The notes under the pieces are model-generated. The model saw nothing but the letters and a program-made list of their open reading frames with translations. It made no database searches and had not been told where the DNA came from. Positions 8,026 through 17,092 of a stretch of 38,206 nt of DNA are shown here, in pieces (within the stretch, counting starts at the first letter, position 1; the number at the start of each line of letters is the position of its first letter). Source of the DNA: Caldanaerobius fijiensis DSM 17918 (GTDB lineage: Bacteria; Bacillota; Thermoanaerobacteria; Thermoanaerobacterales; Caldanaerobiaceae); NCBI RefSeq assembly GCF_900129075.1, contig NZ_FQVH01000026.1, positions 1 to 38,206 on the forward strand, written 5' to 3'. Made by a program: the position numbers and the translations under genes.

Positions 8026-10431
8026 TCATCTGGCCATCTTAGGTTTGAATCTTTTAAGCCTCAAAGCATTGGTAACCACAGAAACCGAGCTAAACGCCAT
8101 AGCCGCACCGGCAATGGCTGGATTCAGAAATCCAAGAGCAGATATTGGTATACCTATTATATTATAAATAAATGCCCAGAAGAGGTTTTGCTTTATATTC
8201 CTCATGGTAGCGCGGCTTAATCTGATAGCAGTAGGTATTCCCATCAGATCACCGCTCATAAGTGTTATATCAGCGGCTTCAATGGCCACATCTGTACCTG
8301 TTCCTATAGCAATACCTACATCTGATGCAGCCAATGCCGGAGCGTCATTTATCCCATCTCCTACCATAGCGGTTATCTTGCCCTGTTTTTTGAGCTTCTC
8401 TACTTCTTCCGCCTTATTCTCAGGCAATACCTCTGCTAAAACATGCTCTATGCCTACCTGCTTTGCTATGGCACTAGCTGTTCGCCTATTGTCGCCTGTT
8501 ATCATCCAGACCTCTATCCCCATTTTCTTTAGCTGATCTATCGCCTGCTTTGAATTCTCTTTCACCGTATCTGCTACCGCCACAATTCCAGCCAGTTTGC
8601 CGTCAACCGCCATTATCATCGCGGTCTTGCCCTCTTCTTCTAGCTTATCTAATTTCTCTTCTATGGAATCTATAGCAATTCCTTCTTTTTGCATAAGCCT
8701 TCTATTCCCAATGTAAACGTCCTTGCCGTCAATTCTGGCATATACTCCATGCCCAGGTATCGCCTTAAAGTCCTGGGGGTCATCCAGGCTTATATTGTCG
8801 CTTTTTGCCTTATTTACTATTGCTTCCCCTAGGGGATGTTCTGAGTTCTTTTCAGCTATAGCTGCAAACCTCAATATATCGCTCTCATTATAATCATTTA
8901 CTTTAATTACGTCAGTAACCTCCGGCTTGCCTTTTGTGATTGTACCTGTCTTATCCAGGACGATGGCGTTTATCCTATGAGCTCTCTCCAGGTGTTCTCC
9001 ACCTTTTATGAGTATGCCGTTTTCCGCGCCTTTACCTGTACCCACCATTATTGATGTGGGTGTAGCAAGCCCCAGTGCGCATGGGCATGCAATGACAAGA
9101 ACGGCTATAGCGCTTATTATACCCATGGATAGATTGCCAAACCCAAGATACCATACCAAAAATGTTATTGCCGCTATTCCTATCACCACAGGCACAAATA
9201 TACCCGAGATCTGGTCTGCCAGACGCTGAATCGGCGCCTTAGAACCTTGAGCGTCTTCTACCAACTTTATTATCTGTGCCAGCGCTGTATCTTTTCCTAC
9301 TTTTGTAGCCTCAAACTTGAAGGATCCTGTCTTGTTTATCGTCGCACCGATAACCTCATCACCAACTCTTTTTTCAACAGGTATGGATTCACCTGTGAGC
9401 ATCGACTCGTCAACAGCTGAATAACCTTCTATGATTTTGCCATCTACCGGTATTTTTTCACCTGGCCTTACAACCACTATATCTCCTACCTGAACTTCTT
9501 CAACAGGTATGTCAACCTCTTTCCCGTCTTTTATTACCCTGGCAGTCTTGGCTTGAAGTCCCATGAGTTTTTTAATAGCCTCAGAGGTTCTGCCTTTTGC
9601 TACTGCCTCCAGGTATTTGCCCAGAAGGATCAGTGTTATTATGACAGCAGCTGCTTCAAAATAGAGCTGTCCACGAACACCGGCAAATACATTATATACG
9701 CTGTAAAAATAAGCTATTGTCGTACCCATGGCGATTAACACGTCCATATTTGCAGATCCACCTAATAGAGCGTGATAAGCGCCTCTATAAAATCTATAAC
9801 CTATGATAAACTGGATTGGGGTAGCTATAACCAATTCTAAATATGGATTGCCCAGGAAAGTCATTATGCCAAATCCGGATTCTAAAATCATATTTAAAAC
9901 CAGCGGTATTGATAGTATCGCCGATATTATAAAGAGAACTCTAAGATGTCTTATTTCTCTGTCTTTCTCTTGTTTATCTATATCAACACCTTCGGTCTTT
10001 TCAATGGCATCATAACCCACTTTCCTTACGACTTTTATAAGGTCATTTACACTTACTTGCTCTGCATTGTAATCTATAACCGCTGTTTCTGTGGCAAAGT
10101 TTACATTGGCATTTCTCACACCTGGTGTTTTACTTAATGCTTTTTGAATTCTCATGGCACAAGAAGCACATGTCATGCCTTTTAACTTTAAAGTTGTTCT
10201 GTCTTCTATAACATCATATCCAACATCTCTGATCTTTTTTACAAAGTCATCTACACCTACATCTTGCGGATTATACGTTATGGTGGCTTTTTCCGCAGCG
10301 AAATTTACATTAGCATCACTTACACCGGGCATCTTTTTTAGCGCCTTTTCTATCCTTGAGGCGCAGGATGCGCACGTCATACCTTTAAGCTTTAAACTTA
10401 CTTTTGCTGCCTCCTTATCCACAACTTCCAT
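8026..10431 (-). CDS. copA: Copper-translocating P1B-type ATPase with two heavy-metal-binding domains
   Basis: An 801-residue Cu(I) exporter. Two N-terminal HMA domains each carry GMTCASC (about residues 18-24 and 86-92). Eight transmembrane helices follow; the membrane metal site is CPC in [13 protein letters not shown]. The TGES actuator loop, DKTGT phosphorylation site, SEHPLG nucleotide-binding motif and [10 protein letters not shown] hinge are all intact, so the enzyme should be active. The ATG at 10431 has AAGGAGG upstream. It lies 154 nt downstream of the YHS gene. A hairpin between them could reduce read-through, but the CsoR-like site before the YHS gene is the only copper operator seen nearby. 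Confidence 0.96.
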   Translation of the reverse strand: MEVVDKEAAKVSLKLKGMTCASCASRIEKALKKMPGVSDANVNFAAEKATITYNPQDVGVDDFVKKIRDVGYDVIEDRTTLKLKGMTCASCAMRIQKALSKTPGVRNANVNFATETAVIDYNAEQVSVNDLIKVVRKVGYDAIEKTEGVDIDKQEKDREIRHLRVLFIISAILSIPLVLNMILESGFGIMTFLGNPYLELVIATPIQFIIGYRFYRGAYHALLGGSANMDVLIAMGTTIAYFYSVYNVFAGVRGQLYFEAAAVIITLILLGKYLEAVAKGRTSEAIKKLMGLQAKTARVIKDGKEVDIPVEEVQVGDIVVVRPGEKIPVDGKIIEGYSAVDESMLTGESIPVEKRVGDEVIGATINKTGSFKFEATKVGKDTALAQIIKLVEDAQGSKAPIQRLADQISGIFVPVVIGIAAITFLVWYLGFGNLSMGIISAIAVLVIACPCALGLATPTSIMVGTGKGAENGILIKGGEHLERAHRINAIVLDKTGTITKGKPEVTDVIKVNDYNESDILRFAAIAEKNSEHPLGEAIVNKAKSDNISLDDPQDFKAIPGHGVYARIDGKDVYIGNRRLMQKEGIAIDSIEEKLDKLEEEGKTAMIMAVDGKLAGIVAVADTVKENSKQAIDQLKKMGIEVWMITGDNRRTASAIAKQVGIEHVLAEVLPENKAEEVEKLKKQGKITAMVGDGINDAPALAASDVGIAIGTGTDVAIEAADITLMSGDLMGIPTAIRLSRATMRNIKQNLFWAFIYNIIGIPISALGFLNPAIAGAAMAFSSVSVVTNALRLKRFKPKMAR

Positions 10432-10547
10432 ATTGAAACCTCCTTATCTTTTATTTTGTAATCGGATTCCGTTTCTATGCGCCAGTAACATTAATCTTTT
10501 ATTTATAGTAATTATATCGGTTTACTCGACTTTAAAATAAAAGTTGT

Positions 10548-10582
10548 AGAAAAGGGAAACTTAAAAGTAGCTTCCCTTTTCT
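10548..10582 (-). terminator. Hairpin between the YHS gene and copA
   Basis: An 11-bp stem, AGAAAAGGGAA (10548-10558) with TTCCCTTTTCT (10572-10582). On the minus strand it is followed by a broken T-tract (ACAACTTTTATTTT). It could be a partial terminator or an mRNA stabiliser setting the YHS:CopA ratio. Confidence 0.5.
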
Positions 10583-10585
10583 AAA

Positions 10586-10768
10586 TTAGCAACAGTGGCT
10601 GCCATGGCTCATATGGCCAGTATCTTCCTTTACATACTTTGCAGGATCTTTGTCAAACTCTGTCTTACAGTGGTTGGAACAGAAATAATATGTTTTTCCA
10701 TTGTATTCTGATTTTGCCGGTGCTTTACCTTCATCTACTGTCATTCCGCAAACTGGATCTTTAACCAT
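10586..10768 (-). CDS. YHS-domain metal-binding protein
   Basis: A 60-residue protein beginning MVKDPVCGMTV, with YNGKTYYFCSNHC and FDKDPAKYV, the full YHS domain, plus a short HMSHGSHCC metal-binding tail. YHS domains often accompany copper ATPases and may deliver or sense Cu(I). The ATG at 10768 is chosen because GAGGTG lies 6 nt before it; the in-frame GTG at 10777 falls inside that ribosome site. It is the first gene after a copper-type operator, followed by copA. Confidence 0.88.
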   Translation of the reverse strand: MVKDPVCGMTVDEGKAPAKSEYNGKTYYFCSNHCKTEFDKDPAKYVKEDTGHMSHGSHCC

Positions 10769-10793
10769 GTATATCACCTCTATTAATATACTA

Positions 10794-10844
10794 TACCCTC
10801 GTTGGGTACACTTTTATATTACCACCTATTATTATTTTTGTCAA
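10794..10844 (-). promoter_or_regulatory. Promoter with CsoR-like operator for YHS-copA
   Basis: Read leftwards: -35 TTGACA (10844-10839, overlapping the kinase stop), 17-bp spacer, -10 TAATAT (10821-10816), then TACCCTCGTTGGGTA (10794-10808). The palindrome has the same half-sites and 5-bp spacing as the one at 3289-3303. Confidence 0.75.
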
Positions 10845-12256
10845 TAATAAATTTTGGGGAGTTTTACCACAAACTTCGTCCCTTTTCCTTCTTCACTTTC
10901 CACCGCAATATCGCCCTTATGGGCTTTGACCAAAGTCTTAGCTATTGTCAGGCCTATCCCTGCACCTCCTGTTTTTCTGCTTCTAGACTTATCGCTTCTG
11001 TAAAACCTTTCAAATATATAAGGTAAGTCCTCTTTTGGAATACCTATACCGCTGTCCTGTATGCTTACATAGACATGCCCCATATCTTCCTCCAATTCTA
11101 CTCTTATAAACCCTCCGGAATCGGTGTATTTGACGGCATTGGAAATGATATTGATTATTACTTGGCTGACCTTGTCTCTGTCGCCTTCAATAAATACATT
11201 ATCCTTTATTTGGCGCTTTAGTTTTATCCCCTTGCTCATAATCTGATACTCAAAGCTATCTACAATTTCGTTTAAAAGCTCCGTCATGCTAAACTTTTCT
11301 ATATTTAGTTTAATATCGTCATTTTCTATATCTGTTAAATGCCTCAGCTGCTCTACAAGCTTAATCAACCTCATTACTTCGTTTTTGCACACATCCAACC
11401 TTTCGGGGGTTGGCTCCCATACACCATCACTGATAGCCTCAATGTGGCTCTGCAATATTGTAAGAGGAGTCCTGAGCTCATGGGATATATCAGACGTCAG
11501 CCTCTTTCTAAGGGCTTCCTGCTCACTTAGAGATCTTGCCAGGTGATTTATGGAATTTGATAGCACCTGCAGTTCCTGTACCTTATTGTTTATATTTATT
11601 TTTGTGTTTAATTCACCTTTTCTGATACTATTTGCCGCATCTGCTATTTTTAAAATAGGCTCCGATATCACCTTAGACGACTGTATTCCCAGTATTATAG
11701 CTACCAGTATTGAAATAATAGCAGCATAGGCTATCGAAGAATTAATCCCTCTGGTAAACTCTATTGCTCTTTCAGTTACCAAGAAAGGACCTATATAGCC
11801 AATTTGAGCAGTACCGATTATTTTTCCATTAGATGTAAGTGTATATGATCTCGTAACATACTTGCCGTTTTCATGGTCCATCATATTATTGGGGTTCATG
11901 CCTCCCATGCTTCTACCCATTTCCTTCATCATATTCTTATGCATTTCAGCCATTTCTTGAACCATATAGTGTCTGAATACGATTTTGCCATTTACATCCT
12001 TTATAGTCACGTCAAATTCCATCATCAGCGGAGACAATCTTATGTTATTATAGGCCTCTTGTGTCCACCGATTATTTATTGAATAAGAGTTTTCAATTAG
12101 CTGAATTAATTCTTTAATCCTGCTTTCCTGTTCATCCATCATATAAATATTGAATTTGTTAAATAAAGTGATGTTGGTGATTAAACTCACCAGCACTATT
12201 GAAAAAATGGTACTGCCTGTTATCAACAATATTAACCTCGTTCTGAGTTTATACAT
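10841..12256 (-). CDS. Membrane sensor histidine kinase with Met-rich extracytoplasmic loop
   Basis: A 471-residue HAMP kinase: helix 1 at about 8-30, sensor domain 31-175, helix 2 at 176-196, HAMP, HisKA with SHELRTPLTIL, and HATPase_c with NIISNAVKYT, DSGIGIP and GGAGIGLTIA, all intact. The sensor domain carries a run (about residues 98-130) with ten methionines and two histidines in 33 residues, including MHKNMMKEM and MNPNNMMDH. Such clusters bind Cu(I)/Ag(I) in CusS/CusF-type proteins, so copper or silver sensing is a fair inference. The start overlaps the regulator's stop by 8 nt. Location between copper genes and an iron permease supports metal sensing. Confidence 0.87.
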   Translation of the reverse strand: MYKLRTRLILLITGSTIFSIVLVSLITNITLFNKFNIYMMDEQESRIKELIQLIENSYSINNRWTQEAYNNIRLSPLMMEFDVTIKDVNGKIVFRHYMVQEMAEMHKNMMKEMGRSMGGMNPNNMMDHENGKYVTRSYTLTSNGKIIGTAQIGYIGPFLVTERAIEFTRGINSSIAYAAIISILVAIILGIQSSKVISEPILKIADAANSIRKGELNTKININNKVQELQVLSNSINHLARSLSEQEALRKRLTSDISHELRTPLTILQSHIEAISDGVWEPTPERLDVCKNEVMRLIKLVEQLRHLTDIENDDIKLNIEKFSMTELLNEIVDSFEYQIMSKGIKLKRQIKDNVFIEGDRDKVSQVIINIISNAVKYTDSGGFIRVELEEDMGHVYVSIQDSGIGIPKEDLPYIFERFYRSDKSRSRKTGGAGIGLTIAKTLVKAHKGDIAVESEEGKGTKFVVKLPKIYY

Positions 12257-12947
12257 CTTTAGCCTCCATAAATTTATAGCCTATACCATATACCGTAACG
12301 ATGTATTTGTTTTTATCATCCTCAATTTTGCGCCTCAAATTTTTGATATGAGTGTCTATGGTCCTTTCAAACCCATCATAATCATAACCCTGCATTTTTA
12401 CCACCAGTTCATCCCTGGTAAACACTTTTCCTATGTTCCTAGCTAATATAGACAACAGCTTGAATTCCATCGGCGTCAATTTCAGGTTGTGACCCTGTTT
12501 TTTGACTTCCATTTTATCAAAATCTATAGTTAAGTCGCCATTGTTAAACTCTATTATATCAGCTTTTATAGAGTTATGGTCAACCCTTCTCAATATGGCC
12601 CTCACATGGGCCATAACCTCTTTAGGGCTAAATGGTTTTACCATATAATCATCCGCACCGATATCAAGGCCGTTTATCCTGTTCTCCTCTTCCGCTTTTG
12701 CTGTGAGCATGAGTATAGGTACCTGGGACTTCAACCTTATCTTTTTACAAACTTCTTCACCGGAAACATCAGGCAGCATCAGATCCAAAATTATAAAATC
12801 TATAGTATTTTTATAAAATATATCCAGTGCCTCTTTACCGCTATATGCGGTATAAACATTATATCCTTCTTTCTCCAGATAAGCTTTCAGTACATTGATG
12901 ATCTGTTCTTCATCATCAACTACCAGGATGTTTCTTTTATCTTCCAT
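12249..12947 (-). CDS. OmpR/PhoB-family response regulator
   Basis: A 232-residue regulator. The receiver has the acidic pair DDEEQ (residues 11-15), the phosphoacceptor aspartate in FIILDLMLP, the switch threonine in MLTA and the lysine in MVKPF. A winged-helix DNA-binding domain follows from about residue 130 (LTPMEFKLLSILARN...VFTRDELVVKMQGYDYDGFERTIDTHIKNLRRKI). It is translationally coupled to the kinase. Its targets are not shown by the sequence; the adjacent copper genes are candidates. Confidence 0.92.
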   Translation of the reverse strand: MEDKRNILVVDDEEQIINVLKAYLEKEGYNVYTAYSGKEALDIFYKNTIDFIILDLMLPDVSGEEVCKKIRLKSQVPILMLTAKAEEENRINGLDIGADDYMVKPFSPKEVMAHVRAILRRVDHNSIKADIIEFNNGDLTIDFDKMEVKKQGHNLKLTPMEFKLLSILARNIGKVFTRDELVVKMQGYDYDGFERTIDTHIKNLRRKIEDDKNKYIVTVYGIGYKFMEAKDV

Positions 12948-13054
12948 CTTATCATCACCACAATTTAATGCTATTATAGATATTACCCTGTCTATCCAAT
13001 TTTATTTTAATATCTCCTATTGTTTATTACAAGAGATTGTGATGATCGTACGCA

Positions 13055-13849
13055 TTAGGTGGTTTCCTTCGAATTATTTGTAAACATTTTACCTACAATC
13101 AATACATAAGCACTATAGGCGATAACCTGCATTAAAGACGGAGTGCTTTCGTATCCAATAAACGCGTGCAGTAACTTACCTAATAAACTTTCGTCTGGAA
13201 TTAACCATTCCAGGCTCCATACCTTTTCAATTATCGGAGGTACTATGCCCAATTCTCCTAATGCGTGAATTGTATGAGATGTCAAACCTGCTGCAATGAA
13301 TATTAAAAGCCATCCGGTTATCATAAAAAATTTCCTTAAATTCAATTTTACTGTTGTTTTGTATAATAATGCAGATATTATTGCAGCTATTAATAACCCC
13401 ATAAATGAGCCTAATAATAAACCTTCACCTTTCAAGGCGGTTAAGAATAGCGCCGTTTCTATTCCTTCTCTTATCACTGTTACAAATGCCAACACCGCTA
13501 TGCCCCATACCTGATTATTTGACAAAACCTCATCAATCTTTGCTTGAAGCTCACCTTTTATATTCTTGCTCTGCTTTTGCATCCATACAACCATATATGA
13601 AAGGAGGATAATGGCTACTGCTGCAACAACTATTTCAAACAATTCAGCGCCTTCGCCTTCAAAACTAAATTTTAAAGCCCGGAATATAAATGAAATAATA
13701 ACACTAAAGACTATAGCACCAATAGCACCCAGCCATACATGTTTAAAGTACTTTTTTTGGTTGATTTTCGTAAGATATCCTAATAGTATGCCTATGACTA
13801 AAAATGCCTCCAGTCCTTCGCGGATTGTAATTAATATCCCTGCTAACAT
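13055..13849 (-). CDS. FTR1-family iron permease
   Basis: A 264-residue polytopic protein with both REGxE iron-binding motifs: IREGLEAFL near residue 9 and IREGIETALFL near residue 125. These glutamates carry iron through the membrane in Ftr1/EfeU proteins. The ATG at 13849 is used because GGAGGG precedes it; the longer frame starting at 13891 would place the Fur box inside the coding region. No multicopper oxidase or EfeO/EfeB partner is nearby. A Fur box overlaps its promoter region, consistent with iron-repressed uptake. Confidence 0.9.
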   Translation of the reverse strand: MLAGILITIREGLEAFLVIGILLGYLTKINQKKYFKHVWLGAIGAIVFSVIISFIFRALKFSFEGEGAELFEIVVAAVAIILLSYMVVWMQKQSKNIKGELQAKIDEVLSNNQVWGIAVLAFVTVIREGIETALFLTALKGEGLLLGSFMGLLIAAIISALLYKTTVKLNLRKFFMITGWLLIFIAAGLTSHTIHALGELGIVPPIIEKVWSLEWLIPDESLLGKLLHAFIGYESTPSLMQVIAYSAYVLIVGKMFTNNSKETT

Positions 13850-13870
13850 AAAAACCCTCCTTACAAATAT

Positions 13871-13925
13871 GATTATGATAATCATTATCAATCTTATTTT
13901 ACACTAAACATATAGATTTTGTCAA
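13871..13925 (-). promoter_or_regulatory. Promoter and Fur box for the iron permease
   Basis: -35 TTGACA (13925-13920), 18-bp spacer, -10 TAAAAT (13901-13896), then GATTATGATAATCATTATC (13871-13889). The last differs from the classical 19-bp Fur box by one base. Position just after the -10 suits repression by Fur. Confidence 0.85.
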
Positions 13926-13955
13926 CATTTTTTATTATCTTTGTTCGAAAAATCG

Positions 13956-14039
13956 TTGACAGAGTTTATATTACCATTTATAATTAACTTAGTTAAATCC
14001 TAAATTCCGATTTGATTACATGGATATAGGAACTTTAGG
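13956..14039 (+). promoter_or_regulatory. Consensus promoter and likely cysteine/sulfur-responsive site before the PiT-family permease
   Basis: TTGACA (13956-13961), 17-bp spacer and TATAAT (13979-13984) form a fully consensus sigma-A promoter. Downstream is an imperfect inverted repeat: CCTAAATTCC (13999-14008) and ATAGGAACTTTAGG (14026-14039). The ATAGGAA(C/T)TT core also occurs twice, as inverted copies, in the divergent sulfur promoter region at 23004-23141, suggesting one shared regulator (CymR-like by analogy). Confidence 0.6.
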
Positions 14040-14069
14040 TTGCTATATAAAACGAGGAGGCAAAAATTT

Positions 14070-15134
14070 ATGTTATTAGCTATTGCACTGCTTATTTCCC
14101 TGTTTTTTGCAATAAACATAGGCGCAAGTGGTACAGCCGCATCTATGGGAGCAGCTTATGGAGGAGGAGCTATAAAAACAAAGTGGATTGCACTAGTCTT
14201 AGTAGGTCTATCTATTATTCTGGGCGCTTTTACCGGGGGAGAAGAGGTCGTTAAAACCATTGGAGAAGGCATTATTCCTTCAAATTTATTTGATATTAAA
14301 ATAACAATAATTATACTGGCATCAGCTTGCATTACACTGTTCATTGCAAATATTCTGGGAATCCCTTTATCCACGAGCGAAGTGACCGTCGGTTCGGTAA
14401 TAGGTGTGGGAGTTGCATATCAGTCTTTATACATACAAAAAATTTTATTTATTATGAGCATCTGGCTGATATTACCTTTCGCAGCTTTCGGTATAGCTTA
14501 TGCATTGGGAAAAATGATTCCATTTTTAGAAAGCAAGCTATATTCTTTTCAAAAACAGAACATCGTTCAAAAAGCGCTGGCTCTCCTATTGATTGTAGCC
14601 GGTTGCTATGAAGCATTTTCTGCTGGAATGAATAACGTTGCAAACGCTGTTGGCCCCTTAGTGGCTACGGGATTAATAAATACAAATAAAGCAATTATTC
14701 TTGGCGGCATATTCGTCGCCTCAGGAGCTGTTGCATTGGGTGGTAAAGTATTAGAGACCAATTCAAAAAAGATTACCAGGTTATCACTCCTGCAGGGATG
14801 TGTTGTTTCATTTACAAGTGGCACGTTGGTAATCATTGCTTCCATATTCGGATTACCTGTTCCTTTAACTCAGGCTACAACTATGGCCATATTCGGAATC
14901 GGGACATCCGATCGTGGTATAAACCTATGGAAGAGCGATATAGTTAAAAGGATCTTAATAATATGGATTGTTTCACCGGTATCTTCGATGGTAATTTCTT
15001 TTACGCTTGTTAATACAATGATTGAAGATAACATATATATTGTAATAATTATAATAGCCTCTTTTATTACATCATTAGGATACATAGGATTAAAAAATAA
15101 TTACGAAAGATATAGGCAATTTTCAAATTTTTAA
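14070..15134 (+). CDS. cysP: PiT-family anion permease, likely sulfate permease (CysP type)
   Basis: A 354-residue membrane protein from ATG 14070 (GGAGG 9 nt upstream); the ATG of the longer frame at 14040 has no ribosome site. It has the duplicated PiT architecture: NIGASGTAASMGAAYG near the N-terminus, SAGMNNVANAVGPLVATG in the second half, and LGIPLSTSEVTVG / GLPVPLTQATT re-entrant segments. The first repeat has GASG where phosphate PiT proteins have GAND, as in the B. subtilis CysP sulfate permease, which is the same length. It converges on the sulfate-assimilation operon across a shared terminator and has the same candidate operator. Phosphate transport is the alternative. Confidence 0.78.
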   Translation: MLLAIALLISLFFAINIGASGTAASMGAAYGGGAIKTKWIALVLVGLSIILGAFTGGEEVVKTIGEGIIPSNLFDIKITIIILASACITLFIANILGIPLSTSEVTVGSVIGVGVAYQSLYIQKILFIMSIWLILPFAAFGIAYALGKMIPFLESKLYSFQKQNIVQKALALLLIVAGCYEAFSAGMNNVANAVGPLVATGLINTNKAIILGGIFVASGAVALGGKVLETNSKKITRLSLLQGCVVSFTSGTLVIIASIFGLPVPLTQATTMAIFGIGTSDRGINLWKSDIVKRILIIWIVSPVSSMVISFTLVNTMIEDNIYIVIIIIASFITSLGYIGLKNNYERYRQFSNF

Positions 15135-15182
15135 TCGGGTATTGAATTATTGAATTTATTATCAACAATTTATCATAAAAAT

Positions 15183-15219
15183 AATTCGGGAAATCCTCGT
15201 AAAGAGAATTTCCCGAATT
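15183..15219. terminator. Bidirectional intrinsic terminator between cysP and sat
   Basis: A 12-bp perfect stem (AATTCGGGAAAT / ATTTCCCGAATT) with a 13-nt loop and T-rich tracts on both strands. It serves the convergent cysP (+) and sat (-) transcripts. Confidence 0.85.
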
Positions 15220-15235
15220 TTAATCTTATACTTTT

Positions 15236-16399
15236 TTATTTATCTTTTTTAGACCTATAATAATCCATCAAAATTTCCGCGACCTCTTTCCTTGTAAATT
15301 CCTCAGGAGGCATGATCCCATTGGCCAGCATTTCTCTGACTTTTGTGCCGCTCAATACAATATGCTGATCATCTCCATGGGGACATGTCTTAAATGAAGC
15401 CATGCCATTGCATGCTTTACAATAAAAGCTATGCTCAAAGGGAAGTATGGTTATACCTATCTCTTCAGGCTCAAACTCATCAAAAATGCGCTGAGCGTCA
15501 TAAGTTCCGTAATAATTTCCGACTCCTGCGTGGTCACGTCCTACTATGAAGTGAGTCGCTCCGTAATTTTTCCTTATTAGTGCATGAAATACAGCTTCTC
15601 TCGGCCCTGCATACCGCATGAAAGCCGGAAATGCAGACATAAATGTTCTGTCTTTCGGATAATATTTCTCTAAAAGCACTTTATAGCATTTAACCCTTAT
15701 ATCAGCAGGTATGTCATCATTCTTGGTTTGACCAACCAATGGATTTAAAAACAAACCATCGCAGATCTCCAGTGCCACTTTCTGTATATACTCATGGGCT
15801 CGGTGTATGGGATTTCTGGTCTGAAACGCAACTATTTTCTTCCAACCTTTTTCTTCAAAAATCCTTCGCGTTTCAACTGGGTCTATATACAGTTCTTTAA
15901 AATTATTGTGTTCAACGGGATTTAACAAAAATATATCTCCACCTATCAACACATCTCCTCTTTCAAACACTTGTTTAACACCTGGATGAGCTGGATCTGT
16001 GGTTTTAAATACTTTTTCGGCCTCATTATATTTATCGTATTTATATTTTTCTTCCACATACAATACACCTAAAATCCGTCCGCTTTTATCCGCCAAAGTA
16101 AGACCTTTATCAATTTCAATAGTCCGGGCTTCTTCTTCTGTAACTCCCAGCACTATCGGTATACTCCACACCGTGCCATCAGCCAGTCTCATATTCTCCA
16201 CGACGTTCTCATAATCAGCCTTTTTCATAAAACCTGTCAAAGGACTATATCCTCCATTGGCGATAAGTTCCAGATCAGATATCTGAAAATCATTAAGTAT
16301 AAGTTTTCTTAACCTCATTGCCTCTTCAAGCAGATTTTCCCTCTTGTTACCATCAACGAACCTGTTAACCAATCTACCTCCGTGGGGTTTTATAGACAT
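15236..16399 (-). CDS. sat: Sulfate adenylyltransferase (ATP sulfurylase)
   Basis: A 387-residue homo-oligomeric-type Sat that makes APS from sulfate and ATP. Visible motifs are the PUA-like N-terminus ending in [22 protein letters not shown] (the HxxH-type ATP loop), and [20 protein letters not shown]...TCPH zinc-binding segment lies near the C-terminus, typical of the archaeal/Firmicute form. There is no APS-kinase domain; CysC is separate in the same operon. The ATG at 16399 is preceded by GAGAGGAGAG; the upstream in-frame ATG at 16423 has none. It is the last gene of the operon. Confidence 0.95.
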   Translation of the reverse strand: MSIKPHGGRLVNRFVDGNKRENLLEEAMRLRKLILNDFQISDLELIANGGYSPLTGFMKKADYENVVENMRLADGTVWSIPIVLGVTEEEARTIEIDKGLTLADKSGRILGVLYVEEKYKYDKYNEAEKVFKTTDPAHPGVKQVFERGDVLIGGDIFLLNPVEHNNFKELYIDPVETRRIFEEKGWKKIVAFQTRNPIHRAHEYIQKVALEICDGLFLNPLVGQTKNDDIPADIRVKCYKVLLEKYYPKDRTFMSAFPAFMRYAGPREAVFHALIRKNYGATHFIVGRDHAGVGNYYGTYDAQRIFDEFEPEEIGITILPFEHSFYCKACNGMASFKTCPHGDDQHIVLSGTKVREMLANGIMPPEEFTRKEVAEILMDYYRSKKDK

Positions 16400-16435
16400 A
16401 TTACACTCTCCTCTCAAAATCAATTTTAAGCTATT

Positions 16436-16747
16436 TTACATCAATGCTATCCTCTCAACTTCAAGTAATAAACTCTGGATCAAGCTCATGATATACTCGT
16501 CATTGGCATACTTAAACATTCTCTTATCTGTATACTTCGATAATATTTCCGCTAGTTCATCAACCTTTTTATTTCCAAATCTGTAATCAGCTATGTCAAG
16601 TAAATAAGCGTACAAGCCGTAATTTTCATATATAGAAAAAGCTGAAAATTTTTTAACACATTCAAAGCCTTTTTTATAAGCTTCTAACCATTGGGGTAAT
16701 TCAGAAATCTTTACGTATTTATAGTTTTTCGCATTGCTCTTAGGCAT
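16436..16747 (-). CDS. 103-residue protein of unknown function in the sulfate-activation operon
   Basis: A soluble, helical, Tyr/Lys-rich protein: SELPQWLEAYKKGFECVKKF, then YAYLLDIADYRFGNKKVDELAEILSKY and a final helix SLIQSLLLEVERIAL. No family is recognised and there is no membrane segment or metal motif (a single Cys at about residue 29). It is set 21 nt after aprB and 36 nt before sat, so it is cotranscribed with both. A role as an assembly or electron-transfer accessory of AprAB or Sat is possible but has no direct support. Confidence 0.65.
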   Translation of the reverse strand: MPKSNAKNYKYVKISELPQWLEAYKKGFECVKKFSAFSIYENYGLYAYLLDIADYRFGNKKVDELAEILSKYTDKRMFKYANDEYIMSLIQSLLLEVERIALM

Positions 16748-16768
16748 TAATATCCCACCCCATAACTT

Positions 16769-17092
16769 TTATACAATTCTATGAGCTTCTATCTCAATAA
16801 TCTCTTCCACACCATCTGCTCTCTTTAGCATCCATATGATTTTATCTCTACTCTTTCGGGCCTTTAGTGTAGAACCCCGGCCTCCTATCTGAGCAGGCAA
16901 ATACATCTCGATAGCCTGTTTAGGGCATTCTTTTATACATGCTGCGCAATCCCAGCAATCTCTTGTATCTCGAATTGCTGCTTTACCGTCAGTATTTTTA
17001 TACAACAGATCGCCAGGACAGATTCTGACGCATAGCGGTTCATCCAGTTTCCCACAGCCGTTACAAAGCTCTCTATCAATCCTTACAGCCAC
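16769..17092 (-). CDS. aprB: Adenylylsulfate reductase beta subunit, short form
   Basis: A 107-residue ferredoxin-like protein with two [4Fe-4S] clusters: CNGCGKLDEPLCVRICP (cluster I with the AprB-specific spacer) and CWDCAACIKECP. It ends soon after the clusters and lacks the long C-terminal tail that wraps AprA in sulfate reducers. It relays electrons to the FAD of AprA. Its start overlaps the aprA stop by 17 nt. The electron donor is not evident; no QmoABC is present. Confidence 0.9.
   Translation of the reverse strand: MAVRIDRELCNGCGKLDEPLCVRICPGDLLYKNTDGKAAIRDTRDCWDCAACIKECPKQAIEMYLPAQIGGRGSTLKARKSRDKIIWMLKRADGVEEIIEIEAHRIV

Noticed and set aside
13850-13891. Upstream start for the iron permease
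   Set aside because: It would place the Fur box within coding sequence. The ATG at 13849 has a proper ribosome site and begins at the conserved first helix.
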